Positions 34,807 through 42,929 of a stretch of 64,000 nt of DNA are shown here, one piece after another. This DNA is from Candidatus Hydrogenedens sp. (lineage in GTDB: Bacteria; Hydrogenedentota; Hydrogenedentia; Hydrogenedentales; JAEUWI01), in NCBI GenBank assembly GCA_016125095.1, contig WGMK01000010.1:138343-202342 (forward strand), given 5' to 3'. Position 1 is the first letter of the stretch; each line of letters opens with the position of its first letter. The notes under the pieces were generated by a model. It was given only the letters and a program-made list of their open reading frames with translations, searched no databases and had not been told where the DNA came from. The position numbers and the translations under genes are program-made.

Positions 34807-35568
34807 CTATTCGGCCGCCGGCGGTGCCGGTAGCGGCGCGGGCGGCGGCGGAGTATCGGACGGTGGCGGGGCAGCACCCTTCGGCGGATTGCGCGTCAGT
34901 TGCACCTTCTCAAACGTGAAGACCGCCTCCAGCTGCGGGAAGTCCTTCGGCAGCTTTTCGCGCAGCAGTGTCGTAAACGCCATGCCCGCAGGAATCGTGG
35001 TGTTCCAAAGGCGTCTCGGCTCGGGCATCTGCCGCACTTCCGGCATGATTTCCAGCCCCACCTCGAGCTTCTTCGCAAAGTCCTCCAGCACCGCCACCAC
35101 GTCCTGGTTCGCGATCTGCAGTTCTTCTTCCGTGACAGGCTTGCCCAGGTTCTTCGCCAGCGTCAAGCTGATTTCGCCCTGGCCGCCCCCCGGTCCATCC
35201 GCCCCGGCGCCATTCTTCCCCAGCGTCACGTCTTCCGGGCGCAGGTTGTCGTAGATGATATCCGTTACCATCTTGCGCGGTATCTGCAACGGGTCTACCC
35301 CCGGTACGATCTGCACCTCGACGATCGAGGGCGTCGCCCGGACCACCTGCACATTCGTCATGACCTTGCCGTCCACCAGTTTTATCGTGTCGCCCGTGGC
35401 GGGCTCCGGCGCGCTGGCGTCGGCATCGGGAGGGGGAGGCGGAGCATCGCCTGGCGGGGGACCCGGAGGCGCATCGGCGGGCGGCGGCGCGGCTGCCTCT
35501 TGCGCAAGGCCTGCGCCGCAGCAGAACAACAGTGTCATGATCAGCCCGAGTCGCCAGTAATACATCAT
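34807..35568 (-). CDS. Secreted proline-rich protein of unknown function
   Basis: A 253-residue protein with signal peptide (about 1-22), a Pro/Ala/Asp-rich linker of about 45 residues, a central beta-rich part (TIKLVDGKVMTNVQVVRATP, VEVQIVPGVDPLQIPRKMV) and a Pro-rich tail. The centre, with its VDGKV and PRKMV segments, looks like a small periplasmic domain of planctomycete-type proteins. A later helical region (VVAVLEDFAKKLEVGLEIMP) has the feel of secretin/TonB short N-terminal domains. No family was recognised. Two adjacent ATGs (35568 and 35565) are possible starts. It is convergent with tadA. Confidence 0.65.
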   Translation of the reverse strand: MMYYWRLGLIMTLLFCCGAGLAQEAAAPPPADAPPGPPPGDAPPPPPDADASAPEPATGDTIKLVDGKVMTNVQVVRATPSIVEVQIVPGVDPLQIPRKMVTDIIYDNLRPEDVTLGKNGAGADGPGGGQGEISLTLAKNLGKPVTEEELQIANQDVVAVLEDFAKKLEVGLEIMPEVRQMPEPRRLWNTTIPAGMAFTTLLREKLPKDFPQLEAVFTFEKVQLTRNPPKGAAPPPSDTPPPPAPLPAPPAAE

Positions 35569-35698
35569 GTTGGCCCCGCCATTGCGCGGCGGCGTATCAG
35601 CCCCCGACACGTCTTCATTCTAGGGGCGATGCCCCTGCAGTTCAACCCTTGCCCCTCGGCGTACCCCCCTGTTACGATGGCCCTTGGAGGGCACCATT

Positions 35699-36085
35699 TT
35701 GGCACGGAGTGTATTAATCGCCACCGAGGATTCCGGGCTTTACGCCGTCTTGAGCGCCGAGATCGAGGCGCTCGGGTTCGAGGTGCACTGGGCCACCGAT
35801 GGGCACGACGCCCTGGAAATTGCGCTCGGTGAATCCCCTTGCGTAGTTTTCACCGATGTCACGCTGGCGGTGTTCAACGGCATGGAGCTTTGCGAACACC
35901 TGCGCGCCGACCCCCTCGTGCCGCGCGAATTGCCCATTTACCTGCTCTCCGACGACGCGCTCGAGCCGCATGCGCTGGAGCGTGTCGGCGTGACGGGCGT
36001 GTTTCCCAAAACACACGGCGGCGATGCCCTGCGCGAACTGGTGGTCTCGGCGGCTGAAGCGGTTCCCGAGTTGCCTGCCGATTGA
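35699..36085 (+). CDS. Stand-alone response-regulator receiver protein
   Basis: A 128-residue CheY-like receiver with no output domain. Seen are the acidic ATED near the N-terminus, the phospho-acceptor Asp in VVFTDVTLA, LLSDD in the Thr/Ser position, and the conserved Lys in VFPKTHGG. The start is taken as TTG 35699 because GGAGG lies eight bases upstream; no ATG is available. There is no kinase beside it, so it may work with the hybrid kinase at 56 kb or another partner; this is a guess. Confidence 0.8.
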   Translation: MARSVLIATEDSGLYAVLSAEIEALGFEVHWATDGHDALEIALGESPCVVFTDVTLAVFNGMELCEHLRADPLVPRELPIYLLSDDALEPHALERVGVTGVFPKTHGGDALRELVVSAAEAVPELPAD

Positions 36086-36222
36086 GCGGCCCTGCGGCGC
36101 GCCACTGTTAGAATCGCTCCAATCCTGCTATGCTGGTTCCAGCAGTAAACGGAAGCACCAAGTAGTTCCGCGGGCGTTATCGGGTGGTGCACACGCGGAC
36201 GGAACGAGGGAGGCTGAACAAA

Positions 36223-37542
36223 ATGAGAAGCGTTAACCGAATTGCCGCTACCTGCTGTGCCGCGTGTGTGATGATGGCAGGCAGCGCACAAGCGCAGTAC
36301 CTGTGGGATGCCCCGGAACTCAAGGGCGATCTCCCGTTTATTCAGTCGTGCCCGTCCACCGCCGAGTTCGGCCAGACGCCCCTCGACCCCGAGGCCACCT
36401 CCGGCTTCACCGCAGTGGAAAGCTCGGACGAAGTGGTGCTGCATACCGACAACTTCACCGCGTTGTCCGGTCCCATTGTGGCCATGCGCTGGTGGGGCAC
36501 GTATTTCGACGATAGTTTCGTCACCGGCCCCGGGCCATGCACGCGCACGGGCGTGACCTTTGTGGTCAAGTTCTTTGAGGACAATGGCGGCGCTCCCGGC
36601 CGTGAGGTGACCTCGCTCAGCGGCGTTCTCGCGCCCACGGCCGCGTATGCGGACGGCGAGCAGAACTTCTCGCGGTTCAACGCCATTCTCGATCCCCCGG
36701 TCCATCTGCCCCAGGGCGGATGGGTGAGCGTGCAGGGCCAGACGCGCGACTCCTCGTCGGAATCGAAGTGCAACTTCTACTGGGTGAAATCTGGCGAAGG
36801 CGATTCCTTCGCGTTCCGGCACGTGTTTACGAATAACACCACCGTGAGCACCAACTACGACTTGGCGTTCTGTCTGGTGACGGACCCCACCCTGGTAATC
36901 GAAGGCGAAGGCGCCACCGACGGCGAAGGCGCGGCGGACGGTGAAGGCGCGACTGAGGGCACGGTGGATGGGGAAGGCGCCGTGGATGGCGAGGGCGCCA
37001 TCGAGGGCGAAGGATCCCCCGAAGGCAATCCCGGCGGCGAGGGCGAGGTCGAGATGATTGAAGATCGCTTGCTTGAGACCCTGCTGCAGAACTTCCTCGG
37101 CGTGGATACCGAGACCGATCGCGGGCTGACGCTCGCCGAGATACAGGCGGTGCTGCCGGGCTTCCCCGGATTCGGCATAACACAACTCGACCGCAACGGC
37201 GATCTCAAGGTCTCCGTCTGGGAGATTCTGGAATATCGCGGCGGCGGCGTGCTGCACCGCGCGGACATCAATGGCGACGAGCAATTGAGCCTCAGCGAGA
37301 TTCTGCGGCTCGTACAGTTCCATAACGCGGGCGGTTACATCTGCGACAACGCCGGCGAGGACGGCTACGGGCCGGATCTCTCCAAGGGCGTGCCGCAGAC
37401 CTGTTCGGTCCACACGGCGGACACCGCCGTCGATGGCGCGATCGACATGAGCGAACTGCTGCGTGCGATTCAGTTCTACAACGCGGGCGGTTACCGCGAA
37501 TGCGATAACACCGAGGACGGATTCTGCCCCGGCGCGGCCTGA
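36223..37542 (+). CDS. Secreted protein with EGEG repeat linker and EF-hand/dockerin-like C-terminal repeats
   Basis: A 439-residue exported protein (signal peptide at about 1-24). A beta-sandwich-like domain (about 30-225) is followed by a Gly-Glu-Gly tandem repeat (about 226-285, units like DGEGA, built from GGCGAAGGC-type codons). Three calcium-loop repeats follow: DRNGDLKVSVWE, DINGDEQLSLSE and a degenerate DGAIDMSE, each followed by a helix ending in QFHNAGGY or QFYNAGGY. The same tail style recurs in Hydrogenedentota surface proteins and is a useful lineage marker. ATG 36223 is preceded by GAGGGAGG. The role is probably cell-surface binding or attachment. Confidence 0.8.
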   Translation: MRSVNRIAATCCAACVMMAGSAQAQYLWDAPELKGDLPFIQSCPSTAEFGQTPLDPEATSGFTAVESSDEVVLHTDNFTALSGPIVAMRWWGTYFDDSFVTGPGPCTRTGVTFVVKFFEDNGGAPGREVTSLSGVLAPTAAYADGEQNFSRFNAILDPPVHLPQGGWVSVQGQTRDSSSESKCNFYWVKSGEGDSFAFRHVFTNNTTVSTNYDLAFCLVTDPTLVIEGEGATDGEGAADGEGATEGTVDGEGAVDGEGAIEGEGSPEGNPGGEGEVEMIEDRLLETLLQNFLGVDTETDRGLTLAEIQAVLPGFPGFGITQLDRNGDLKVSVWEILEYRGGGVLHRADINGDEQLSLSEILRLVQFHNAGGYICDNAGEDGYGPDLSKGVPQTCSVHTADTAVDGAIDMSELLRAIQFYNAGGYRECDNTEDGFCPGAA

Positions 37543-37579
37543 GCTTATGCCGGAACATAAACAACGTGGGAGGTTGGTC

Positions 37580-38845
37580 ATGTCGGAGCAGCAGGGCGCT
37601 TCGCGCCGGGATTTCATGAAGTCGGCCGCCGCGGGCGCCGCGGTGTTCGCTATCGGTCAGCAGCGTGCCGAGGCCGCCTCGGGCGATGTCATCCGGGTCG
37701 GCCTTATCGGCTCGGGACGCCGCGGCAACGGTGCCGTGCGTAATTGCTTCGATGCCTCGCCCGATGTGCGTCTGGTGGCGCAGTGCGATCTCTTTGAGGA
37801 TCAGTTGGCCGACAGCCGCACCAAGCTCGCCACGCTGGGCGACCGCTATCAGGTAACCGACGAGACCGCCTTCCACGGCTTCGGCGGTTACAAGCAAGTG
37901 CTCGCCGCCGATGTGGACATGGTGATTCTCGCCACGCCGCCGGCCTACCGCGCGCTCACCCTGCGCGCCGCCATCGAGGCGGGCAAGCACGTGTTCATGG
38001 AGAAGCCTGCGGGCGTCGATCCGCAGCAGGTGAAGAGCGTCATCGAGTCCGGCGAAATGGCGAAGGCCAAGGGCCTGTCCATTGTCGCGGGCACCCAGCG
38101 CCGCCACCAGGCCGCCTACATCGAGACCATCAAGGCCATCCACGACGGCGGCCTGGGCGATATCGTCTCGGCGGCCTGCTACTGGGTGGGCGACTACGGC
38201 TACTACCCCGGCATCCCGCGTCAGGACGGCTGGAGCGACATGGAGTACCACAACCGCAACTGGAACTACTTCACCTGGCTTTCCGGCGACCACATCGTCG
38301 AGCAGCACGTGCACAATATCGACATCATGAACTGGGTGCTCGGCGCGCACCCGGTGAGCGCCGTGGGCCTCGGCGGCCGCGCCCAGCGCACCGCCCCCGA
38401 GTTCGGCCATATCTACGATCACTTCAGCGTCGAGTTCGAATACCCCGGCGGCATCCGCGTGCAGAGCCTCTGCCGGCAGAACAGCGACACCTACTCCCGC
38501 GTCGCCGAATACGTCGCGGGCACCAAGGGCACCTCCGACTGCCGTTCGCACATCAAGGGCAGCAAGTTCCGCTACAAGGCCGACAACGACGTCGACCCCT
38601 ACGTGCAGGAACACCGCGACCTCATCGCCGCCATTCAGAACAACGAGCCGATCAACAAGGCGCGCGACGTGGCGGAAAGCACCATGGCCGCCATCATCGG
38701 CCGCATGTCGGCCTATTCCGGCCAGGAAGTGCAATGGGACTGGGCCATGAACGAGTCCAAGCTCGACCTCGCCCCGCCCACCTACCAGTTCGGCGACCTG
38801 CCCCCCGTGGAAGTCGCCGTGCCCGGCGTAACGCCGCTGGTGTAA
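37580..38845 (+). CDS. Tat-exported Gfo/Idh/MocA family oxidoreductase
   Basis: A 421-residue NAD(P)-dependent oxidoreductase of the Gfo/Idh/MocA family with a twin-arginine signal (SRRDFMKSAAAGAAVFAIG). The Rossmann motif VGLIGSGRRGNGA is at about 41-53, EKPAG is the conserved catalytic-Lys motif, and a C-terminal alpha/beta domain includes HNIDIMNWVLGAHP. It probably oxidises or reduces a sugar derivative in the periplasm. Such paralogues are very common in PVC-type genomes. ATG 37580 has GGGAGG eight bases upstream; the preceding EF-hand gene stops 37 bases before. Confidence 0.9.
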   Translation: MSEQQGASRRDFMKSAAAGAAVFAIGQQRAEAASGDVIRVGLIGSGRRGNGAVRNCFDASPDVRLVAQCDLFEDQLADSRTKLATLGDRYQVTDETAFHGFGGYKQVLAADVDMVILATPPAYRALTLRAAIEAGKHVFMEKPAGVDPQQVKSVIESGEMAKAKGLSIVAGTQRRHQAAYIETIKAIHDGGLGDIVSAACYWVGDYGYYPGIPRQDGWSDMEYHNRNWNYFTWLSGDHIVEQHVHNIDIMNWVLGAHPVSAVGLGGRAQRTAPEFGHIYDHFSVEFEYPGGIRVQSLCRQNSDTYSRVAEYVAGTKGTSDCRSHIKGSKFRYKADNDVDPYVQEHRDLIAAIQNNEPINKARDVAESTMAAIIGRMSAYSGQEVQWDWAMNESKLDLAPPTYQFGDLPPVEVAVPGVTPLV

Positions 38846-38857
38846 GCGGGGGATGAA

Positions 38858-38924
38858 ATAGGACGCATGGGACCGAGGGGACAGATGGGGAAACCATTTG
38901 TCCTATGTGTCCTATAGGTCCTAT
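38858..38924. repeat. Inverted array of 9-base units forming a long hairpin
   Basis: Three copies of GTCCTAT with exact 9-base spacing (38900, 38909, 38918) face three related copies (ATAGGAC, ATGGGAC, AGGGGAC at 38858, 38867, 38876). Together they form a roughly 31-bp imperfect hairpin around a short GGAAA loop. It exactly fills the gap between two convergent stop codons and probably acts as a two-way terminator. Confidence 0.82.
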
Positions 38925-40073
38925 CTACGCCCCCGCCAAATCCCGCCGCACGCGCGCTTCTATCCGCGCCGCGGCGGCGTCCCAGGTCCATTCGTTTTCG
39001 ACCCATTCGCGGCCTGCGCGGCCCATGGTTTCCAACCGGGCAGGGTTTTCTAGCAGCGCGGCCAACGTCGCGGCCAGCCCGTCCGCATCGTCATTGGGCA
39101 CGATCATGCCGGTCTCGCCGTGGCGCACGATTTCCGGGAAGGCGAACCGGTCCGGCGCGACGCAGGGCACGCCGCAGTGCTGGGCCTCGAGTACCACAAT
39201 GCCGAAGGGCTCGTATTCGCTCATGATGCAGAACACCGACGCCGCCGCGAATTCGCGCAGCAGGGCCTCTTGTCCGCCCGGGGCCTTGCGGTCGATGCGG
39301 CCGACCACTTCGATGCCGGGCTCGCGGATACCGGGATCGCAGCCCACGATCCGCAGGGTGGCGTTGGGCAGGGTGCGGCGCACGCGGCGCACGGCCTCGA
39401 CGATCAGCGGCCCGCCTTTGCGCTCGAACTCGCCGCCGACGAAGAGCACGCGCTGCTGCCCGTAGTCCTCGTGCGGCAAGGGCGTGATGCTGTAGTTGGG
39501 GCCCGCGCCGCCCACCACCACGCGGTCTTCGGGGATGCCGTAGTCGCCGCGTACCGAGCGCGCGGTCCATTGCGATCGCGGAAACACGGCCGCGCAGTCC
39601 TCGAAGATGGCGCGCTGATAGCCGATGACCTGCTGCTTCTTGGCCTCGCTGAAGCGCGCGAATTCCCACGCGCCCGCGCTTGCCACCTGGGCCGACGTCG
39701 CGTCCATGTAGCAATACAGGGGCACATCGACGCGCGGGTGATAGGTGGTGCCGTACATCAGCACGGCATTGAATCCGGGGTGCGTTGCGGCAATGGCCTG
39801 CGCGCGCTGCGTGTTGCGCGCCCACGACCACGCCGACCAGCGGTAGGCGGCTTCGATGCCGAGGCGGTCGAGTTTGCGCATCACGCGTACGGGCAGCAAG
39901 CCGCGCGAGAAGGGGTCGGTCCAGCCAAGTACATTCGCCTTGGCATGCACGCAGCCGCGTCGTTCCAACGCGCGGAACAGGCCCCGTGCGGAGCCGCTGA
40001 AGGGGCGGTCGCCATCGGGGTCGCCCGCGCAGAGCAGCAGCAGTCGCACTTCCGGCCCGGCGTCTGCGCCCAT
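38925..40073 (-). CDS. Family 4 glycosyltransferase
   Basis: A 382-residue GT-B enzyme of GT4 type. The N-terminal domain starts VRLLLLCAGDPDGD; the C-terminal donor domain has VLFVGGEFERKGG and the nucleotide-sugar motif EYEPFGIVVLEAQHCGVPCV with the E-x7-E pair. It is the last gene of the polysaccharide operon, beginning four bases after the stop of the Wzy-like gene. An ATG five codons upstream (40088) would overlap that gene. It adds a sugar to the repeat unit in the cytoplasm; donor unknown. Confidence 0.88.
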   Translation of the reverse strand: MGADAGPEVRLLLLCAGDPDGDRPFSGSARGLFRALERRGCVHAKANVLGWTDPFSRGLLPVRVMRKLDRLGIEAAYRWSAWSWARNTQRAQAIAATHPGFNAVLMYGTTYHPRVDVPLYCYMDATSAQVASAGAWEFARFSEAKKQQVIGYQRAIFEDCAAVFPRSQWTARSVRGDYGIPEDRVVVGGAGPNYSITPLPHEDYGQQRVLFVGGEFERKGGPLIVEAVRRVRRTLPNATLRIVGCDPGIREPGIEVVGRIDRKAPGGQEALLREFAAASVFCIMSEYEPFGIVVLEAQHCGVPCVAPDRFAFPEIVRHGETGMIVPNDDADGLAATLAALLENPARLETMGRAGREWVENEWTWDAAAARIEARVRRDLAGA

Positions 40074-40077
40074 GCGG

Positions 40078-41430
40078 CTAGTGCGCATCCGCCGTGCGGG
40101 CGACCTGGGCGGCGGTAATCACCCGCCGCTGCACTTCGCGCACCGGCGGCATCGTGTCGAGCCAATTGTGGATGCCGTACGTGGCGGCCAGCGAAAGCAG
40201 CAGGAAGTGCTCCATGCCGGCATCGACCACCGAGAAGGTGAGGGCGATCGAGGTATAGGCCGCGATCGCCAGCGCCATGTTGGCCAGGCCTGTGCCGGGC
40301 GCGCGGCGTGCTACACGGAGCGCATAGTACATGGAGCCGATCCACCAGAGGTATTGGGCCAGCGTACCCAGGATGCCGCCCTTGAGCAGTTCAATCAGCA
40401 GCTGCGAGTCCGTCGCGCGCCCCTCGATGCGGCCATGGCCGAAGCCGCTGTGCCCCAGCCCGAAGCGGTTGAGGATGATGCTCTTGTATTCGTGGATGGC
40501 GTCGAGGCGGTATTGGAACGAATCGATGCGCTCCGTGCTGATGCCCGCGAACTTGCCGATAGCGGTGTAGCTGAGTTCCCAGCCCATGAACATGAAGGTC
40601 ATCCAGACGAATCCGATGGTAGGCAGCACATAGGCGGCCAGCGGGAAACGCCGCATGATCAGGTACAGGCCCGAGATAAGCGCCAGCATGATGCACGGGC
40701 TTACCGACTGGCTCAGCAGCAACCCGAACAGGGGTATCAGGAACACATAGTTGCCGTAAGGGCCGAATAGCCGCACGAGGTCTTTCCGCACGATGAACAG
40801 CGCGAAGAAGGTACACACCGCGAAGAATCGCGCCAGCGCCAGCGCGTGGTAGAAGAACAGGATGGGCCGGTAGAAGTTGCCACGAATGTGCTGCTGGAAG
40901 ACGTGCTGGAAATAGCCGTAGGTCGTGGTGTGAATCTGCGGGCTCATGCGGAATTCCCACAGCGCCCCGGGCACATAGGCCGCACCCAGCAAGACGAGGC
41001 AGATGAGAAAGGTCTTGAGTCCGCCCGGCGTGCCCAGGTGGATGCGCGCCAGCATGATGGGCAGCACGCGGTTCAGGAACAAGCCGAAGGCCTCGGAAAT
41101 CGCGAAGCGCACGCCGTTGTCGTTCACATAGGCCGACATGAACGAGGCCTGCATGGCCGCGAAAAAAATCAGGTCGAAGGGGGTCAGTTTGAACTTGTCG
41201 AAGGCCTCCGGCCGGAACAGGATGGTGCCCAGCAGGATGCCGATGACCGGCGCGTTCTCTTTCGACAAGTCGGGCACGCCGGGCAGGTTCAGCACGCCCG
41301 CCTCGCCCGCGGGCAGAAACATGAGCCCGATGAGATAGGCCAGCGAGAAACCGCGGGCCGCGTTGCGGTCCATCATCAGCAGCATGGCCACGGGGATATA
41401 GGCGAACAGTGCTGCCCAGTAGGGAATCAT
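40078..41430 (-). CDS. O-antigen polymerase/ligase-like membrane protein
   Basis: A 450-residue polytopic protein with roughly ten membrane helices and a large periplasmic loop (about 295-345) that contains GLGHSGFGHGRIEGRATDSQ. In O-antigen ligase/Wzy proteins the conserved His/Arg of such a loop sits near the lipid-linked donor, so polymerisation of the repeat unit at the periplasmic face is the probable job. It lies between the WecG/TagA gene (nine bases) and the GT4 gene. Sequence similarity in this class is always weak; the call rests on topology, loop and operon. Confidence 0.75.
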   Translation of the reverse strand: MIPYWAALFAYIPVAMLLMMDRNAARGFSLAYLIGLMFLPAGEAGVLNLPGVPDLSKENAPVIGILLGTILFRPEAFDKFKLTPFDLIFFAAMQASFMSAYVNDNGVRFAISEAFGLFLNRVLPIMLARIHLGTPGGLKTFLICLVLLGAAYVPGALWEFRMSPQIHTTTYGYFQHVFQQHIRGNFYRPILFFYHALALARFFAVCTFFALFIVRKDLVRLFGPYGNYVFLIPLFGLLLSQSVSPCIMLALISGLYLIMRRFPLAAYVLPTIGFVWMTFMFMGWELSYTAIGKFAGISTERIDSFQYRLDAIHEYKSIILNRFGLGHSGFGHGRIEGRATDSQLLIELLKGGILGTLAQYLWWIGSMYYALRVARRAPGTGLANMALAIAAYTSIALTFSVVDAGMEHFLLLSLAATYGIHNWLDTMPPVREVQRRVITAAQVARTADAH

Positions 41431-41439
41431 CGCGCCGGC

Positions 41440-42240
41440 TCAGCTTTCACGGGAGTCGCCCGCCGGCTTCGCGCGCGCAGGCCCGGGGTGCGAAAGCCCC
41501 AGCAGTTCCCGCGCGAGAATGCGGAAGAACATGGTGTCTTCGAGCAGGTAGCGCCGCCACAGCCGGCGCGGCTCCTGCACCAGCCGCCACAGCCACTCCA
41601 GGCCGCATTCCTGCACCCAGGCGGGGGCGCGCTTAATCTTGCCGGAGACGAAATCGATGGCGGCGCCGACTCCCATGCACACGGGCACCCCGAGCGCCTC
41701 GTAGTTCGCCTCGAGCCAGATTTCCTGCTTGGGGCATCCCAGCGCCACGAAGCAGATGTCGGGCTTCGCCTCGCGCACGGCCGCTATCGCGCGGGCGTTC
41801 TCTTCGGGGTTCGTCTCGAAACCCATCGGCGGGGAATACAGCCCGGCGATCTTCAGGCCCGGGTAGTCGGCGCACAGCTTTTCCGCGGCGCGCTCGGCGG
41901 AGCCGTCCATCGCGCCGAAGAGAAACACGCGGTAGCCCTTCTTCGCCGCGAAGGCGCAGATGCGCGGCAGCATGTCCGAGCCGCTCAGCTTTTCTTTCAG
42001 CGGCTTGCCCGCCAGTGCGGACGCCCACATCAGCGGCGTGCCGTCCGGAAGCCACAGGAAGGCCCGGCGGTACGCCACGCTGAACGCGGCATTGCGGTGA
42101 TAGGTGCACACAAGGTTGACGTTCGGGGTGACCACATAGCCCGGCAGCCCCGCCGCGATGCGCTCTTCCAGCGCCGCGCACATCTCTTCAAACGTCACCC
42201 GCGAAATGGGCAGCGAGAATATCTCGACCTGCTCCGGCAT
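41440..42240 (-). CDS. WecG/TagA/CpsF family glycosyltransferase
   Basis: A 266-residue GT26 enzyme. Typical elements are GYVVTPNVNLVCTYHRN, FLWLPDGTPLMWASALAGKP, VFLFGAMDGSAERAAEKL, LCADYPGLKIAG and FVALGCPKQEIWLEAN. Family members transfer ManNAc, ManNAcA or glucosyl residues to undecaprenyl-linked acceptors at the inner membrane. The start at 42240 matches the family's N-terminus (EIFSLPISRVTFEEM). It lies in the middle of the polysaccharide operon with a 31-base gap upstream. Confidence 0.93.
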   Translation of the reverse strand: MPEQVEIFSLPISRVTFEEMCAALEERIAAGLPGYVVTPNVNLVCTYHRNAAFSVAYRRAFLWLPDGTPLMWASALAGKPLKEKLSGSDMLPRICAFAAKKGYRVFLFGAMDGSAERAAEKLCADYPGLKIAGLYSPPMGFETNPEENARAIAAVREAKPDICFVALGCPKQEIWLEANYEALGVPVCMGVGAAIDFVSGKIKRAPAWVQECGLEWLWRLVQEPRRLWRRYLLEDTMFFRILARELLGLSHPGPARAKPAGDSRES

Positions 42241-42271
42241 GATTCCCTGTCCGACCTCCCATGGGCAGCGC

Positions 42272-42877
42272 CTAAGGCTGGCGCTCGCCCAGCAATTTTG
42301 CAGGAATTCCCCCCACGATTGCATTGTCGGGAAAATTCTGGTTCACAACACTGTTCGCCGCCACCACCACGCCGTTGCCCAGCGTGACGCCCTTGCACAC
42401 AATCACGCCGCGGCCAATCCAGCAATCCTCGCCGAGCGCAAGCGGCGCGGCGTCGTGCGGCTGGTCGTGCACATACGCCCCCTGCCGCGCGCCATGGTTC
42501 GCGTCGCGGATGCTCGAGTATTCTCCAATCATCGTATGGCTACCGATGCGGACACTCCTGTAAGCGACAATCATTACCCCGTCGTTAATGGTCACCTGAC
42601 GCCCGATTTCGATCCGGGCGCCGTCGTAGGTCTCGAAAAATACATGCCTTCCGATGCGCGAGCCCGGGCCGATATCGACCAGGCCTTCGCCCTCGACGGT
42701 GATTAGACCGACGAACTGCACGCCGAGTGCCACCCGTCCGCGGAGCAGCGACCGCGCCCAGCATTCGAAGGCGAAACGCCGCAGCCGAATCGCCACCGGC
42801 TCCACCGTCCAGAGTACGCACCCGATGCCGTGGGCGAGTGTCGAGCGGATGGCCCGCAACAACTCGCGCGCGGTCAT
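42272..42877 (-). CDS. Left-handed beta-helix acyltransferase (hexapeptide repeats)
   Basis: A 201-residue O-acetyltransferase of the LbetaH family with hexapeptide repeats (IGPGSRIGRHVFFE, IGRQVTINDGVMIV, IGSHTMIGEYSSI). The catalytic His is in DANHGARQG, and the C-terminus is PLALGEDCWIGRGVIVCKGV with VGGIPAKLL. It probably acetylates a sugar of the exopolysaccharide using acetyl-CoA. It lies 52 bases after wzc in the operon. Confidence 0.88.
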   Translation of the reverse strand: MTARELLRAIRSTLAHGIGCVLWTVEPVAIRLRRFAFECWARSLLRGRVALGVQFVGLITVEGEGLVDIGPGSRIGRHVFFETYDGARIEIGRQVTINDGVMIVAYRSVRIGSHTMIGEYSSIRDANHGARQGAYVHDQPHDAAPLALGEDCWIGRGVIVCKGVTLGNGVVVAANSVVNQNFPDNAIVGGIPAKLLGERQP

Positions 42878-42929
42878 TGCGGCGTTCCCGACTGTGAGTG
42901 AACCCGGGACGCCTGCCGCGCCATGGACG

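Noticed and set aside
36895..37050. GGCGAAGGC-type tandem repeats as a minisatellite or CRISPR-like array
   Set aside because: They stay in frame and encode the Gly-Glu linker of the EF-hand protein.
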